Source: JAGOTP01 sp964598725 (GTDB taxonomy: Bacteria; Patescibacteriota; Patescibacteriia; 2-12-FULL-60-25). From it: a stretch of 64,000 bases of DNA. Positions 47,478 through 57,118 of the stretch are shown piece by piece. The position numbers and the translations under genes were made by a program. Each line of letters opens with the position of its first letter. Position 1 is the stretch's first letter. The DNA lies in NCBI GenBank assembly GCA_964598725.1, contig CAZRCW010000001.1, forward strand, positions 124,001-188,000, read 5' to 3'. The notes below the pieces were generated by a model. It saw only the letters and a list, made by a program, of their open reading frames with translations, was not told the DNA's origin and did no database searches.

Positions 47478-48794
47478 ATGTTGAATTGCCTGTCTTTGCC
47501 GCGTACGACCCTCGATGAAATTCGAGTGTTTTTGGATCGCTACGCGGTCGAGTCGTTTGGACAGCAGAAAGCCAGCTCGCCTGAGGTGCGTTTGGCGCGT
47601 ATGCGTACGTTGCTTGAGAAGCTAGGCAATCCGCAGCATCGCTTCAAAGCGATCCATGTTGCAGGAACAACCGGTAAAGGCTCAACCTGCGCCTATAGTG
47701 ATGCGATCCTCCGCGCCCATGGGCAGAGCGTCGGACTCAGTCTGTCTCCACATGTAGAAGATGTTCTCGAACGGTTTCAGGTGAATGGCGTGCTCGTTGA
47801 TGTGCTGGTATTAAGCACGGCGCTGGAGCTGGTTCTTTCGGTCGTTGTTCAGTTGGAAGACGAGGACAGGCCAGGCTATACCGAATTGTTACGGGCAATC
47901 AGTTTTCTGGTGTTTGCGAATGTGGGTGTTGAGTATGCGGTAATTGAGACTGGTGTCGGTGGTCGGTTTGATAGTTCGAACACGCTTGATCGACCAGATA
48001 CGTTACGTGTGATCACAAAGCTCGGATTAGACCATCAAGCAACGCTCGGGACGACGATCGAAGAGATCGCTCTTCAGAAGGTAGGGATCGTCCATCCAGC
48101 CAACGAAGTGGTCATTGGTTTTCAAGAAGACATTTTGGCAACACGAATAGAAGAACTTGCCTACGCAGAAGGGGCGAAACAAGTGCTGCTGTCTGAAACA
48201 TCGGGAGAGCTTCAGCCTTTCTCTGATTTGATTCCAAATTATGCACGCCAGAATGCCTCGCTCGCTCTACATGTCTGTCAGTATCTGGCATTACGAGATG
48301 GTTGGTTGTTTTCTGTAACAATGGCGGAAGAAGGTGTACGCAGCCTTCAGCTTCCCCTCAGATTTGAACGAGTTGTTTGGAAAGGGAAGACAGTCATCTT
48401 GGACGCAGCGCATAATCCGCAGAAAATGCGTGGACTGGTGCAAGCGCTGACAGAGGTATTTCAAACACAGGCACTCGCCGTCGCCTTCGCGTTCAACTCG
48501 AGCACGGATGTAAAAGAAACGGCTTTGCCCTTGTTAGGTTTAGACGCACGATTAGTGTGTGTAGATTTCTTGGGTGGGAGCGGGGATTATCGGTATTATT
48601 TTTCGGACCCGAAAGAGGTCGTCCGTCAGTTGTCAGATGTCACGTTCCCGGATCAGCTCATCGGATCGCTCTCCGGCTGGGAGGCGTTAGCCAATTGGAT
48701 TGAGTCGGTACCCGAGCAGGTGGTTATCTTGACCGGTTCATTTCATTTTGTAGCTAATTGTCGAGCGTTGCTGGGGGTTTCAGCCAAGAACTGA
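47478..48794 (+). CDS. folC: Folylpolyglutamate/dihydrofolate synthase family protein
   Basis: 438 residues of the Mur-ligase-like FolC family, which adds glutamate to folates. Motifs: P-loop KAIHVAGTTGKGSTCAY, LSPHVEDVLERFQVNG, VIETGVGGRFDSSN, KLGLDHQATLGTTIEEIALQ and the C-terminal domain VILDAAHNPQKM. The lineage may lack a full folate pathway, so it probably acts on scavenged folate; a dihydrofolate-synthase role cannot be excluded. The -10 box of lemA lies at its stop codon. Confidence 0.92.
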   Translation: MLNCLSLPRTTLDEIRVFLDRYAVESFGQQKASSPEVRLARMRTLLEKLGNPQHRFKAIHVAGTTGKGSTCAYSDAILRAHGQSVGLSLSPHVEDVLERFQVNGVLVDVLVLSTALELVLSVVVQLEDEDRPGYTELLRAISFLVFANVGVEYAVIETGVGGRFDSSNTLDRPDTLRVITKLGLDHQATLGTTIEEIALQKVGIVHPANEVVIGFQEDILATRIEELAYAEGAKQVLLSETSGELQPFSDLIPNYARQNASLALHVCQYLALRDGWLFSVTMAEEGVRSLQLPLRFERVVWKGKTVILDAAHNPQKMRGLVQALTEVFQTQALAVAFAFNSSTDVKETALPLLGLDARLVCVDFLGGSGDYRYYFSDPKEVVRQLSDVTFPDQLIGSLSGWEALANWIESVPEQVVILTGSFHFVANCRALLGVSAKN

Positions 48795-48800
48795 TATACT
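48793..48800 (+). promoter_or_regulatory. Extended -10 box of lemA
   Basis: A TG-A-TATACT-like element overlapping the folC stop; TATACT ends 10 nt before the ATG. Confidence 0.5.
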
Positions 48801-48810
48801 CGCTTCATCT

Positions 48811-49368
48811 ATGAAAACCGCCATTCTTGTCATCATCGTTGTGTTTTTGCTGGGTTTGGGAGGCTACGGTTTATCAAGCTATAACTCGCTTGTCTCGAGC
48901 CGCGAAGCCGTGTCTGGCCGCTGGGCGCAGGTTGAATCACAGTACCAGCGTCGCTTCGATCTTATCCCGAACCTGGTGGAAGCGGTGAAGGGTAGCATGA
49001 AACAGGAAACAGCGGTCTTCGGTGCGATTGCAGAAGCGCGTACGCGTTATGCGGGAGCCCAAACGATCTCAGACAAGGCGGCCGCCGCCGATCAACTCGA
49101 CAGCGCCTTCTCGCGCTTGCTTGTCGTGATGGAGCAATACCCACAGCTCAAATCGATCGATACCGTCACAACACTTATGTCGCAGCTCGAAGGAACGGAA
49201 AATCGGATCGCCGTCGAACGTCAGCGTTTCAATGAAGAAGTCCAGAGTTACAACGTGAAGATCAAGCGCTTCCCGACCTCGGTTATCGCAGGCATGGGTG
49301 GATTCGCTCCAGTGGAATACACCACAGCTCAAGCCGGAGCCGAAGTCGCGCCTCACGTTTCGTTCTAA
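48811..49368 (+). CDS. lemA: LemA-family protein
   Basis: 185 residues: one N-terminal transmembrane helix (TAILVIIVVFLLGLGGYGLS), then the helical LemA domain with YNSLVSSREAVSGRWAQVES, QYQRRFDLIPNLVEAVKGSM and NRIAVERQRFNEEVQSYNVK. Its biochemical role is unknown; LemA genes are often followed by TPM-domain genes, as here (9-nt gap), and the pair may work together at the outer face of the membrane. Confidence 0.95.
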   Translation: MKTAILVIIVVFLLGLGGYGLSSYNSLVSSREAVSGRWAQVESQYQRRFDLIPNLVEAVKGSMKQETAVFGAIAEARTRYAGAQTISDKAAAADQLDSAFSRLLVVMEQYPQLKSIDTVTTLMSQLEGTENRIAVERQRFNEEVQSYNVKIKRFPTSVIAGMGGFAPVEYTTAQAGAEVAPHVSF

Positions 49369-49377
49369 CAGCGCTCT

Positions 49378-50187
49378 ATGCGAACTCTACGTCGTGGATT
49401 CGCGCTCTTTGTCTTGCTCTTTGGCGGGTTGTTGGTCGCTGCTTCGACGGCGTTGGCCTACACTTCTCCAGGCTCGCCGACGGGGTACGTTTCAGACTTT
49501 GCCAATGTTCTTACGCCAGACCAAGAAACAACGTTAGCGAATGCGATTCGTGCACATAAAACGGAAACGACCCAAGAGATTGCAGTCGTGACCGTCCCAA
49601 CAATCGGTGATGACACGATCGAGAACTATGCCTCAAAGCTCTTTGAAGAATGGGGAATCGGCCAGAAAGATGTCGACAACGGGGTGCTATTCTTGATGGC
49701 GGTGAACGATCGCAAGTTGCGTATCGAAGTTGGCTACGGCTTAGAGGATGTCCTTACGGACGCGGAAACGTCCAAGATCATCAGTGCCTCCATTCCGGAA
49801 CTCAAAGCGGAACAGTATCCGCGGGCGATCGATCACATCACGAACGATATCATCACAACGTTAAATCAGGGCGGAGCAAAATCACCGGCTGCCTTGGCCG
49901 AAAAAGCCGACCAGCAGAAAACGGCACGTTATGCATTTTTCGCGATGATCGGCGTCATTCTCTTCTCGGTACTGATCATTATTGTACCAATTGCGGTAGT
50001 TTTGATTTCGGTTATGCGCCGCGAAAAAGCTGCTGGTCGAAGTATGTGGAAGACCTATTATAATGAGTCGGGATCGTCTTCTTCTTCGGAGTCATCGAGC
50101 TCATCGAGCGATTCCTCTTCGAGTGGCTCAAGTGATTCTTTCAGTGGCGGAAGCTCTGGGGGTGGCGGCTCAAGTGGAAGTTGGTAG
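49378..50187 (+). CDS. TPM-domain exported membrane protein 1
   Basis: 269 residues. Signal peptide (about residues 1-27, ends ALAYT), TPM domain (about 35-165: YVSDFANVLTPDQETTLANA, QEIAVVTVPTIGDDTIENYA, DNGVLFLMAVNDRKLRIEVG, YGLEDVLTDAETSKII), a transmembrane helix at about 182-206, and a Ser/Gly-rich tail (SSSSESSSSSSDSSSSGSSD, then GGSSGGGGSSGSW). TPM proteins have been linked to phosphatase activity and membrane-protein repair in other organisms; here the role is unproven. In operon with lemA. Confidence 0.9.
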   Translation: MRTLRRGFALFVLLFGGLLVAASTALAYTSPGSPTGYVSDFANVLTPDQETTLANAIRAHKTETTQEIAVVTVPTIGDDTIENYASKLFEEWGIGQKDVDNGVLFLMAVNDRKLRIEVGYGLEDVLTDAETSKIISASIPELKAEQYPRAIDHITNDIITTLNQGGAKSPAALAEKADQQKTARYAFFAMIGVILFSVLIIIVPIAVVLISVMRREKAAGRSMWKTYYNESGSSSSSESSSSSSDSSSSGSSDSFSGGSSGGGGSSGSW

Positions 50188-50242
50188 AAGGTGCGAATTG
50201 TCCTCTTCTCGGCTTCATGCTAAAACGAGGGCGTTCGCTTTT

Positions 50243-50327
50243 GGCCGAATGGCGGAACTGGTATACGCAACGGACTTAAACTCCGTGGCCTCACGGCATG
50301 TGGGTTCGATTCCCACTTCGGCCACCA
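50243..50327 (+). tRNA. tRNA-Leu(UAA), CCA encoded
   Basis: Acceptor stem GGCCGAA (50243-50249) / TTCGGCC (50317-50323), A discriminator, genomically encoded CCA. The anticodon loop ACTTAAACT gives UAA. A long variable arm (GGCCTCACGGC) marks a class II tRNA, and the T arm GTGGGTTCGATTCCCAC is canonical. Confidence 0.95.
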
Positions 50328-50329
50328 AC

Positions 50330-50360
50330 AAAACGCCTTCTCTCCGGAGAGGGCGTTTTG
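50330..50360 (+). terminator. Terminator after tRNA-Leu
   Basis: AAAACGCC / GGCGTTTT with an inner TCTC/GAGA stem, starting 3 nt after the CCA. Confidence 0.85.
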
Positions 50361-50390
50361 TTGTGAAGCTGGTACACTCTAGGCGAATCT

Positions 50391-51236
50391 ATGTTCTTCT
50401 CCTCGTTCAAGCGGTTCGTGGTCTTGGGTTGTATCTGTCTCGGATTCTTTTTCGCGAGACCGGCCGCCGCTTATGTCTCGCCAGGCGCTCCTCAAGGCTA
50501 TGTGAATGACTTCGCCCATGTCCTGACGCCAGCTCAACACGATTGGCTCGAGACCACGGTTCAGAACTACGAGCAGCAAACAACAAATCAAATTGCGATC
50601 GTGACGATTCCGTCGCTCGGAGGGGATACGGTTGAAAATTACGCATCACAGCTTTTTCAAGAGTGGGGGATCGGCCAAAAAAACAAAGATAATGGCGTAT
50701 TGCTTTTGATCGCTCTGCAAGATCGGAAGCTTCGGATCGAGGTCGGGTATGGATTAGAGGGAGACCTCACCGATGCCGAAAGTGCAAGCCTCATACGGGA
50801 CGCTACGCCTTTCTTCCGAGAGCAGCAGTATTACGAAGCGATTTACAAGCTCACAACTGGCATTCAGGCGGAAATAGAGGGAACGACTTCGGTTGCAGCT
50901 GATCTGTCCGCAGCCACTCCCATTGATCAATGGTTTAACGGGGCATTCGCACAATTTCCAAAACTATCTGGTATCGGATTCTTTCTTTCGATTGTGTTGT
51001 TGATGTTTGTGTTGCGGTTTCTTCTCGGATTGGTTTTGGGTACGATCGGCTTCCTCTTTTCTTGGCTCTTCGCGCTCATTACGGGTGGTCCACGCCCAAG
51101 CTTCCGAACAAGCGTTCTTGGGAACGGAAGAGGGTTCCGTGGGATCGCCGGGGGGTTCTTTGGAGGAGGGTTCGGTCGTGGCGGTGGATTTGGCGGTGGT
51201 CGATCGGGTGGCGGGGGAGCGAGTGGGGGATGGTAG
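50391..51236 (+). CDS. TPM-domain exported membrane protein 2
   Basis: 281 residues, paralogue of protein 1: the TPM domains align throughout (YVNDFAHVLTPAQHDWLETT, TPSLGGDTVENYA-like region, DNGVLLLIALQDRKLRIEVG, YGLEGDLTDAESASLI). The N-terminus is a signal peptide ending in AAAYV. Two close hydrophobic helices lie at about 190-225, and the C-terminal 50 residues are Gly-rich with Arg and Phe (GGGFGRGGGFGGGRSGGGGA). The duplicates flank tRNA-Leu, so the duplication or an insertion placed the tRNA between them. Confidence 0.9.
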   Translation: MFFSSFKRFVVLGCICLGFFFARPAAAYVSPGAPQGYVNDFAHVLTPAQHDWLETTVQNYEQQTTNQIAIVTIPSLGGDTVENYASQLFQEWGIGQKNKDNGVLLLIALQDRKLRIEVGYGLEGDLTDAESASLIRDATPFFREQQYYEAIYKLTTGIQAEIEGTTSVAADLSAATPIDQWFNGAFAQFPKLSGIGFFLSIVLLMFVLRFLLGLVLGTIGFLFSWLFALITGGPRPSFRTSVLGNGRGFRGIAGGFFGGGFGRGGGFGGGRSGGGGASGGW

Positions 51237-51356
51237 CCCTCAAAATAGATAGTCCAACCATTGAATCATTGGATTTGGTATTTGCTCTTGTTTGAGAGAA
51301 AAATCCAATAAAGTTATTGAACAAAATCACTATTCGTTTAGTGGTTGTTCCTTTGT

Positions 51357-51362
51357 TATACT
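51357..51362 (+). promoter_or_regulatory. -10 box of the ECF sigma gene
   Basis: TATACT, 35 nt before the ATG at 51398; the -35 is not clear. Confidence 0.45.
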
Positions 51363-51397
51363 CAGGGTGTCATTCCTCATTTCTCCCACTCGTTTAT

Positions 51398-51967
51398 ATG
51401 GATGTGCACGGCGACGAAGAGCTTCTTCGACGGGCAAAAGCGGGGCCAGAAGGTATCGCGGCCGTGTACGACGCGTATGCCGACCGGGTCTATGGATTTT
51501 GCCTCAAGCGCTGCGGTCATCGCGAAACCGCAGAAGATTTAGTTTCAAAAACGTTTATCAAGTTTTGCCAGCACGTCGCCTCGATCAACTGGCAGGGGGT
51601 ATCACTCGGTGCCTGGCTCTTCCGAGTAGCTTCGAACCTGATGATCGATCATTGGCGGAGCATGTCGGTCCGGATGGACGAGTCGATGGATGAAACAGAC
51701 GAGGATGGCCTCAGTCGTGAGTTTGCCTCACATGCCCCCGCGCCCGATGCACACGCCGAACTCGCTCTCGAAAAAGATAAGCTCCTTGAAGTCATCAAAA
51801 CGTTGTCTCCCCGTGATCAAGAAGTCCTCGACATGAAGTTTTTTGGAGATTTAGAAGCTGCTGAGATTGCAGCCATGCTCCAAATCAGTCCGAATCACGC
51901 CGCCGTCTTGGTCTATCGAGCGACCGCCCGCCTTACGGCTAAGTACACCAAACAGTATGGAACCTAA
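51398..51967 (+). CDS. ECF-type RNA polymerase sigma factor
   Basis: 189 residues. Region 2 (residues about 10-80: AVYDAYADRVYGFCLKRCGH, RETAEDLVSKTFIKFCQHVA, WLFRVASNLMIDHWR) and region 4 (about 125-185: LSPRDQEVLDMKFFGDLEAA, EIAAMLQISPNHAAVLVYRA) are both complete; region 3 is absent, as in the ECF group. The ATG at 51398 is chosen by homology; an upstream in-frame ATG at 51317 precedes the -10 box. The downstream gene starts inside this one (11-nt overlap), indicating translational coupling with the giant membrane protein and a likely sigma/anti-sigma relationship. Confidence 0.92.
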   Translation: MDVHGDEELLRRAKAGPEGIAAVYDAYADRVYGFCLKRCGHRETAEDLVSKTFIKFCQHVASINWQGVSLGAWLFRVASNLMIDHWRSMSVRMDESMDETDEDGLSREFASHAPAPDAHAELALEKDKLLEVIKTLSPRDQEVLDMKFFGDLEAAEIAAMLQISPNHAAVLVYRATARLTAKYTKQYGT

Positions 51968-54900
51968 CCTCCCAACTCCTTCCCCCGCCGAACAGCAGGT
52001 CGATAAGGCGCTCTACGCGCTCGGTCACGAGCCAGCGGAGCTTCGCCCTGAGACCAAGATCCTGCACAAGCAGCAGCTCTTGTCGTTGGCCGAGAAGCTA
52101 CAGACGGAAGGCGCGAATACCGTGAAAGCGATGCCGCGTGTCGAAGAAGTACCTCGTCGAACGTTTATGCAAACGCTCCGGTTGATTCTGAGTGGTGCAG
52201 GAGCAGGTTTCGCGGTCGGTCTATGTGCGCTTCTATTGTTCATGAACTTCCGTAACGGCGGTTCGGGGAGCTCCGGTTCGATCGATGCGTTGGGCCGTGT
52301 TCTCATCCCGGCAGCTCAGGCAAACGACACATTTCAAGTGTATGCTGACCCAGATACGGCCAAAGTTGCCGATCAATCGGCGTTGATTTTCAAGTCGAAA
52401 GTCGCCCTGTCACCGGATCAGGTTCAACGAACATTACGAGTAGATACTGGTCACGTGCAAGACGTGGAACGTGTGTCGGCGGATACCTTCCGTGTACACC
52501 TGGCCGCAGTACCTTCCGACAAGATCGTGCGTGTCGCCTTAGCGGCAGTGATCCAAAATGGGACTTCAACTGAAGACGTGGTCCCGCGTGACTATTCTTG
52601 GGCCGTCCAAACGACCGACGCCTTGCAGCTGGTCTCGAGTTTGCCGGCGAATAACGCGGGTGCCGTTCCGCTTGACGCCTCGCTTGAGCTTGTCTTGAAC
52701 GCGCAGGGCTTTACGAATGTGACGTCCAGTATCGAAATTAGTCCGGCGACGGAGGGGCGTTTCCAGTTGAACGGTCGTCGGATTATTTTCTTGCCGGCAC
52801 AGCCTTGGAAAGCTTCAACCTTATATCGTGTTACGTTGAAGCAAGGTTTAACGGCTGAGAACTTAGCACTTCCGGAAGATGTTTCGTTCCAATTCCAAAC
52901 GGGTGATGGCTTGACCGATGGGACGACCGTTCCATCGATTCGGGCCTTATCGGAGTTTCAAGAAGCATACGTAGGCGATGTGATTACTGTGCAGTTGTCC
53001 CGTACGCCAGGCATTGCGTCTGTGCCAACGACGACAGCGGTAACGGGGTATCGCTTAACCGAAGATGAGGCGGCACGTTTCCTCGCGAAGCGTCTTCCGT
53101 ATAGTTACGCTTTCGGTTCGGGTCAACATTTATCTGATTATGCGAGCATCGCAAAAACCGAAGCGTTCAACATGCAGTTGCCGATCACGCGGCCCTCGGA
53201 GCGTGATTCGGAGCTCGTCACATTGCCAAAATTCACTGAACAAGGCTGGTATGTCTTGCGTTTCACGTCTGGTCCAGCAGAGACCTGGATCTTTGTTCAA
53301 GTCACGAATATTGCCTCATATGTCATCGCCGATAAAGACCAACTTTTGATTTGGGCCGTGAACATCGAGGGAAAACAGTCGCTCAGTTCGTTCCCAGTCC
53401 ATTTAGAAAATAGTGAAACACGGTTCACAGATGCATCCGGATTAGTTCATCTGCCAACGCCAAGTTTCCTGCAGGCGCCTGCTACATCCACCGATCCACA
53501 GGTGGCGATCGTTCACTTAGGGGATGTGAATAGCGGGTTACGTGCGTTGGCGGTGGTTGGTCCAACGTCGAATTATAATCCGTTTGATCGTACCGCGAAG
53601 GGTCTTGAGCGAACTTGGGGCTACGCCTATCCTGACCGACCGCTCTATCGTTCCAGCGATGAGATGAAAGTTGCCGGCATTCTTCAGGATCGTGATCGAA
53701 CAAGCAAGATTGGTCAGGCGGAGCTTCGTTTGACGAAGTCGTCGTACGTTGAAGACTTAGTGAATGGGAATGACCGTGTATACGCTTCAACGGCTTTGAC
53801 GCTCGATGAAGCAGGTCGCTACGAAGCAACGTTATCTTGGAAGAATATCGCTCCGGGCTTCTATCAGCTTGATTTGGTCCGTGATGGACAGCTCGTGATC
53901 TCGCGGTATGTTGAGGTCCGTGCTTTTGAAAAGCCCACCTACTACTTGGACGTCGCGCTCTCGGCCAAACGTGTGTTTGCAAATCAACCGGTCCAAGCGC
54001 ATATCAAGGCGAGCTTTTTTAGCGGAGCCGCTGTACCGAATGCTCGCTTGATGGTCCGTACGTCCCAGGGAGAGGGAGCACCGATTGATCAAGAAGTGAT
54101 GCTCAATGAGACAGGAGAGCTCGACCTCCCATTGAAGGTGGCGCCTGTTGCTTGCACGGCGCGTTTGGCGGATCCGTGTGCGAATACGGAACAGCTCTTA
54201 GTCTCCGTTTATCCAGTCGCGGGTGAACAGAGCCAGGTTCTTGGTTCGGCAACACTTGATGTGGTTGGTTCGGAGCTCGACGTGCGCGGGGAGGTGGGTG
54301 AAGTGAATGGACGAGCCGAGCTCACGCTTCAGACCTATCGGCGTGACCTTCAAAAGACACTGGACGATGTTGGCGCAACCTGGCCTGGTCGTACCTTACG
54401 TGGACAATATGTCGGCGTGCGCTATGAAAAGATTCAAGATGGCGTGTGGTATGACGCTTTTGAAAAGAAAGTGGTGCCGTACTATCGCTACGAACGTCGT
54501 CAGGATCCACCGGTTGAGTTCACCGTTCAAACAGATGCGAACGGACAAGCGCGCTACAGCTTCTCGATGCAGACGGATCGTGACTTCTACGACATCACTA
54601 TTCAAGGCGAGGATGTTGCCGGTCGCTTCAATCGTTTCACGACGTCCGCGGCACGTGGCTGGTATGTGGAGGGAGCAACCACAGCAACGCCTCACCTAGA
54701 TCTTCAAGGAAAGGGCGATAATCGCGAAGTCACCATTGGTGAGATCTTGAAACCAAGTCTTCAGATGGGGACGTCTACGCTTGATACAACCAAGGGGCCA
54801 GGCGTGTTGTTCCTGACGTTGTCACGTGGAATCAAGCAAGTTGTACGCACCGCCTCTGCGAATTGGGAGACAACGTTCAACGAAGGTCTTGTACCGAACG

Positions 54901-57110
54901 CAACATTCCGCGGCGTAACCTTCGATGGTCGCAAGTTCATCTCGTCGGATGCTGTCGTCTTCCTCAAGAAAGAAGATAGAACGATTGATGTGCAGGTGAC
55001 GAGCAATAAGCAGACCTATAAACCAGGTGAGAAGGCGATGCTCCGATTTGAGCTCAAGCCACGCGCCGGCCAGTCTATTCCAACGGATGTAAAAGTTGCC
55101 TATGCGGTCGTGGACGAAGCCCTGTTGTCGCTGAGCGGTGTCTACCAAGAAGATCCGCTGATGTGGATCAATAACTACGTTTCCGACGGAGTGCTCTTCC
55201 AGCGCGCCTCACATATGGATGATTGGTTGTTCACCGGCGGTGGCGCAGAGAAAGGTGGGGGAGGGGTTGGGGATCGGGGTCAGGGCGCGCGGCGTTTGTT
55301 TAAAGATGTAGCTGGTACGGGTCTTGTGACCGTGAACAGCCAGGGCGCAACGACGGTTGAGATTCAATTGCCGGACAATCTCACGTCATGGCGCGTGACG
55401 GCCGTAGCTTTGGGAAGTGATCTCAAAGCAGGTGTTGGGACAATGAGCGTCAAGACATCGAAAGAGGTCTTCATTGATGCAGTTGTACCGATGCGTGCGC
55501 TTGCCACGGACCAATCGGTTCTGAAGCTCCGTGCCTTCGGTTCGGGTTTGCGTTTGGGTGAACCGGTGAACTTCACGTTGGATGCGCCGGTGCTTGGTTT
55601 GCAGAACTACGCTGCAACTGGAACAGCCGGCGAAGCAATCTACATCGCATTACCGAAAACAATTCCTGGCACGCATGTACTGACGGTTGGTGTTGCTCAA
55701 GGCTCCTTCAGTGATCGGATGGAGCGGACACTTGAAATCGTCACCACGCGGGTGGTGCATGAGGAATTGGTAACGATTGAACCGAGTCCAGGCAGTGGTC
55801 TTCCGGTTCTAAGCTCTGAAACAACGCAGCTGGTTGTAAGTGCTCGCGGTAAATCGACGCTCTATGCCTCGCTGCGTGAACTTGCTGATAGTGATTCACT
55901 TCGTTCGGACGCACGTGTTGCCGCGAGTGTTGCACAGGATCTCCTGAGGTCGGCCTACGGAGAAACGAGTCAGACGGCTGAGGACTCTTTGCTCGACATC
56001 CAAACCGCAGAAGAAGGCGGAATTCATCTTCTTCCGTACGGATCGTCAGAAGTGCCACTGTCGATGCAGATGGCATTGACGAGCCCGGAGCGTATCGATG
56101 CCTGGCAGCTTCGAAGTTATTTGTCAGACAAGTTGGTGCATGGCGTGACCCGTCTTGAGCGTCTTCAGGCGATGGCAGGCCTCGCTGCGTTACGCGCACC
56201 GGTTGTGCTCGACCTGCAGCAAGCCGCTTCGCTCACCGATCGGACACCAGAAGAGACGCTCGCGATTGCTGAAGGTTTAGTGGCCGTTGGGGATACGGAG
56301 CGTGCGGGTCGGTTGATGCGCGAATTGATGTCGATTTCGAAACTACGCGATGGGCAACGCTTCGTGCAGATCGGAACGGAATCTTCGCCTGAAACCTACG
56401 AAGCAACAGCTGAGCTCGCAGCCTTAGCGGAACGTCTCTTGTTGCCAGAAGCTTCGCAATTGAATGCCTTTATCCAGGAGCACTGGTCGGCAGATGTATT
56501 CCCTGTATTGGCCAAGGTTCGCTATCTTGCCTTCCGTTTGCAGCACCTTCCAGCCGATGACGGATCGCTACAATGGACGGATGGGCAGCGAACCGAGACG
56601 ATCTCTCTCAAGGAGACCCCACTGAAGACGATTATCTTGTCACCAGAGCGTTTAGCGTCGTTCCGTGTGGTTTCGGTGTCTGGACCGGTTGTGTTGAGCT
56701 ACCTGCGCCCACAGAGCGGTTTGCCGGCCAAGAGTCCAACGCTGGCACTGACGCGTCGCTATGAATCGACGAAGCCACTCGATCAGCTCACAGAAGGTGA
56801 TGAACTCACCGTTGTTCTTACGCCTCAGTTCGCCGCTTCTGCCTTAAATGGCTGCGCCTTGATCCAGGATGACCTTCCAGCCAATGTCTTACCGCTCTCA
56901 CGTACTTCGCTCAAAGACAATGAGCCGCTCTTCTTTCAGTCGAATGCGGTGTCATTCGTGACGTGTAAAGGCGATCAGTCACCCGAGATCAGCTATCGTG
57001 TGAAAGTGATGGCGCGTGGAACATACAAAGCTCAGCCGTCCATCATGCAGCGTCTGGATACGCCTTCAGTTGCAACGTACTCGGATGAGCAGACCATCGT
57101 TGTTCGCTAG
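51957..57110 (+). CDS. Giant membrane-anchored alpha-2-macroglobulin-like protein
   Basis: 1717 residues. Residues 1-75 lie before a single transmembrane helix (about 76-97, ILSGAGAGFAVGLCALLLFM) and would be cytoplasmic. Outside follow a bacterial Ig-like domain (about 230-320), then the macroglobulin repeats: the MG2-type start AYPDRPLYRSSDEMKVAGIL corresponds to the DRxxYRPGE motif, and the A2M core VEIQLPDNLTSWRVTAVALG is clear at about 1125. No CxEQ thioester motif is present, so it cannot form the covalent protease trap of classical A2M. Its start overlaps the sigma gene. The short inner part resembles an anti-sigma segment in position and size only; this is inference. Confidence 0.85.
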   Translation: MEPNLPTPSPAEQQVDKALYALGHEPAELRPETKILHKQQLLSLAEKLQTEGANTVKAMPRVEEVPRRTFMQTLRLILSGAGAGFAVGLCALLLFMNFRNGGSGSSGSIDALGRVLIPAAQANDTFQVYADPDTAKVADQSALIFKSKVALSPDQVQRTLRVDTGHVQDVERVSADTFRVHLAAVPSDKIVRVALAAVIQNGTSTEDVVPRDYSWAVQTTDALQLVSSLPANNAGAVPLDASLELVLNAQGFTNVTSSIEISPATEGRFQLNGRRIIFLPAQPWKASTLYRVTLKQGLTAENLALPEDVSFQFQTGDGLTDGTTVPSIRALSEFQEAYVGDVITVQLSRTPGIASVPTTTAVTGYRLTEDEAARFLAKRLPYSYAFGSGQHLSDYASIAKTEAFNMQLPITRPSERDSELVTLPKFTEQGWYVLRFTSGPAETWIFVQVTNIASYVIADKDQLLIWAVNIEGKQSLSSFPVHLENSETRFTDASGLVHLPTPSFLQAPATSTDPQVAIVHLGDVNSGLRALAVVGPTSNYNPFDRTAKGLERTWGYAYPDRPLYRSSDEMKVAGILQDRDRTSKIGQAELRLTKSSYVEDLVNGNDRVYASTALTLDEAGRYEATLSWKNIAPGFYQLDLVRDGQLVISRYVEVRAFEKPTYYLDVALSAKRVFANQPVQAHIKASFFSGAAVPNARLMVRTSQGEGAPIDQEVMLNETGELDLPLKVAPVACTARLADPCANTEQLLVSVYPVAGEQSQVLGSATLDVVGSELDVRGEVGEVNGRAELTLQTYRRDLQKTLDDVGATWPGRTLRGQYVGVRYEKIQDGVWYDAFEKKVVPYYRYERRQDPPVEFTVQTDANGQARYSFSMQTDRDFYDITIQGEDVAGRFNRFTTSAARGWYVEGATTATPHLDLQGKGDNREVTIGEILKPSLQMGTSTLDTTKGPGVLFLTLSRGIKQVVRTASANWETTFNEGLVPNATFRGVTFDGRKFISSDAVVFLKKEDRTIDVQVTSNKQTYKPGEKAMLRFELKPRAGQSIPTDVKVAYAVVDEALLSLSGVYQEDPLMWINNYVSDGVLFQRASHMDDWLFTGGGAEKGGGGVGDRGQGARRLFKDVAGTGLVTVNSQGATTVEIQLPDNLTSWRVTAVALGSDLKAGVGTMSVKTSKEVFIDAVVPMRALATDQSVLKLRAFGSGLRLGEPVNFTLDAPVLGLQNYAATGTAGEAIYIALPKTIPGTHVLTVGVAQGSFSDRMERTLEIVTTRVVHEELVTIEPSPGSGLPVLSSETTQLVVSARGKSTLYASLRELADSDSLRSDARVAASVAQDLLRSAYGETSQTAEDSLLDIQTAEEGGIHLLPYGSSEVPLSMQMALTSPERIDAWQLRSYLSDKLVHGVTRLERLQAMAGLAALRAPVVLDLQQAASLTDRTPEETLAIAEGLVAVGDTERAGRLMRELMSISKLRDGQRFVQIGTESSPETYEATAELAALAERLLLPEASQLNAFIQEHWSADVFPVLAKVRYLAFRLQHLPADDGSLQWTDGQRTETISLKETPLKTIILSPERLASFRVVSVSGPVVLSYLRPQSGLPAKSPTLALTRRYESTKPLDQLTEGDELTVVLTPQFAASALNGCALIQDDLPANVLPLSRTSLKDNEPLFFQSNAVSFVTCKGDQSPEISYRVKVMARGTYKAQPSIMQRLDTPSVATYSDEQTIVVR

Positions 57111-57118
57111 ATCTAATC

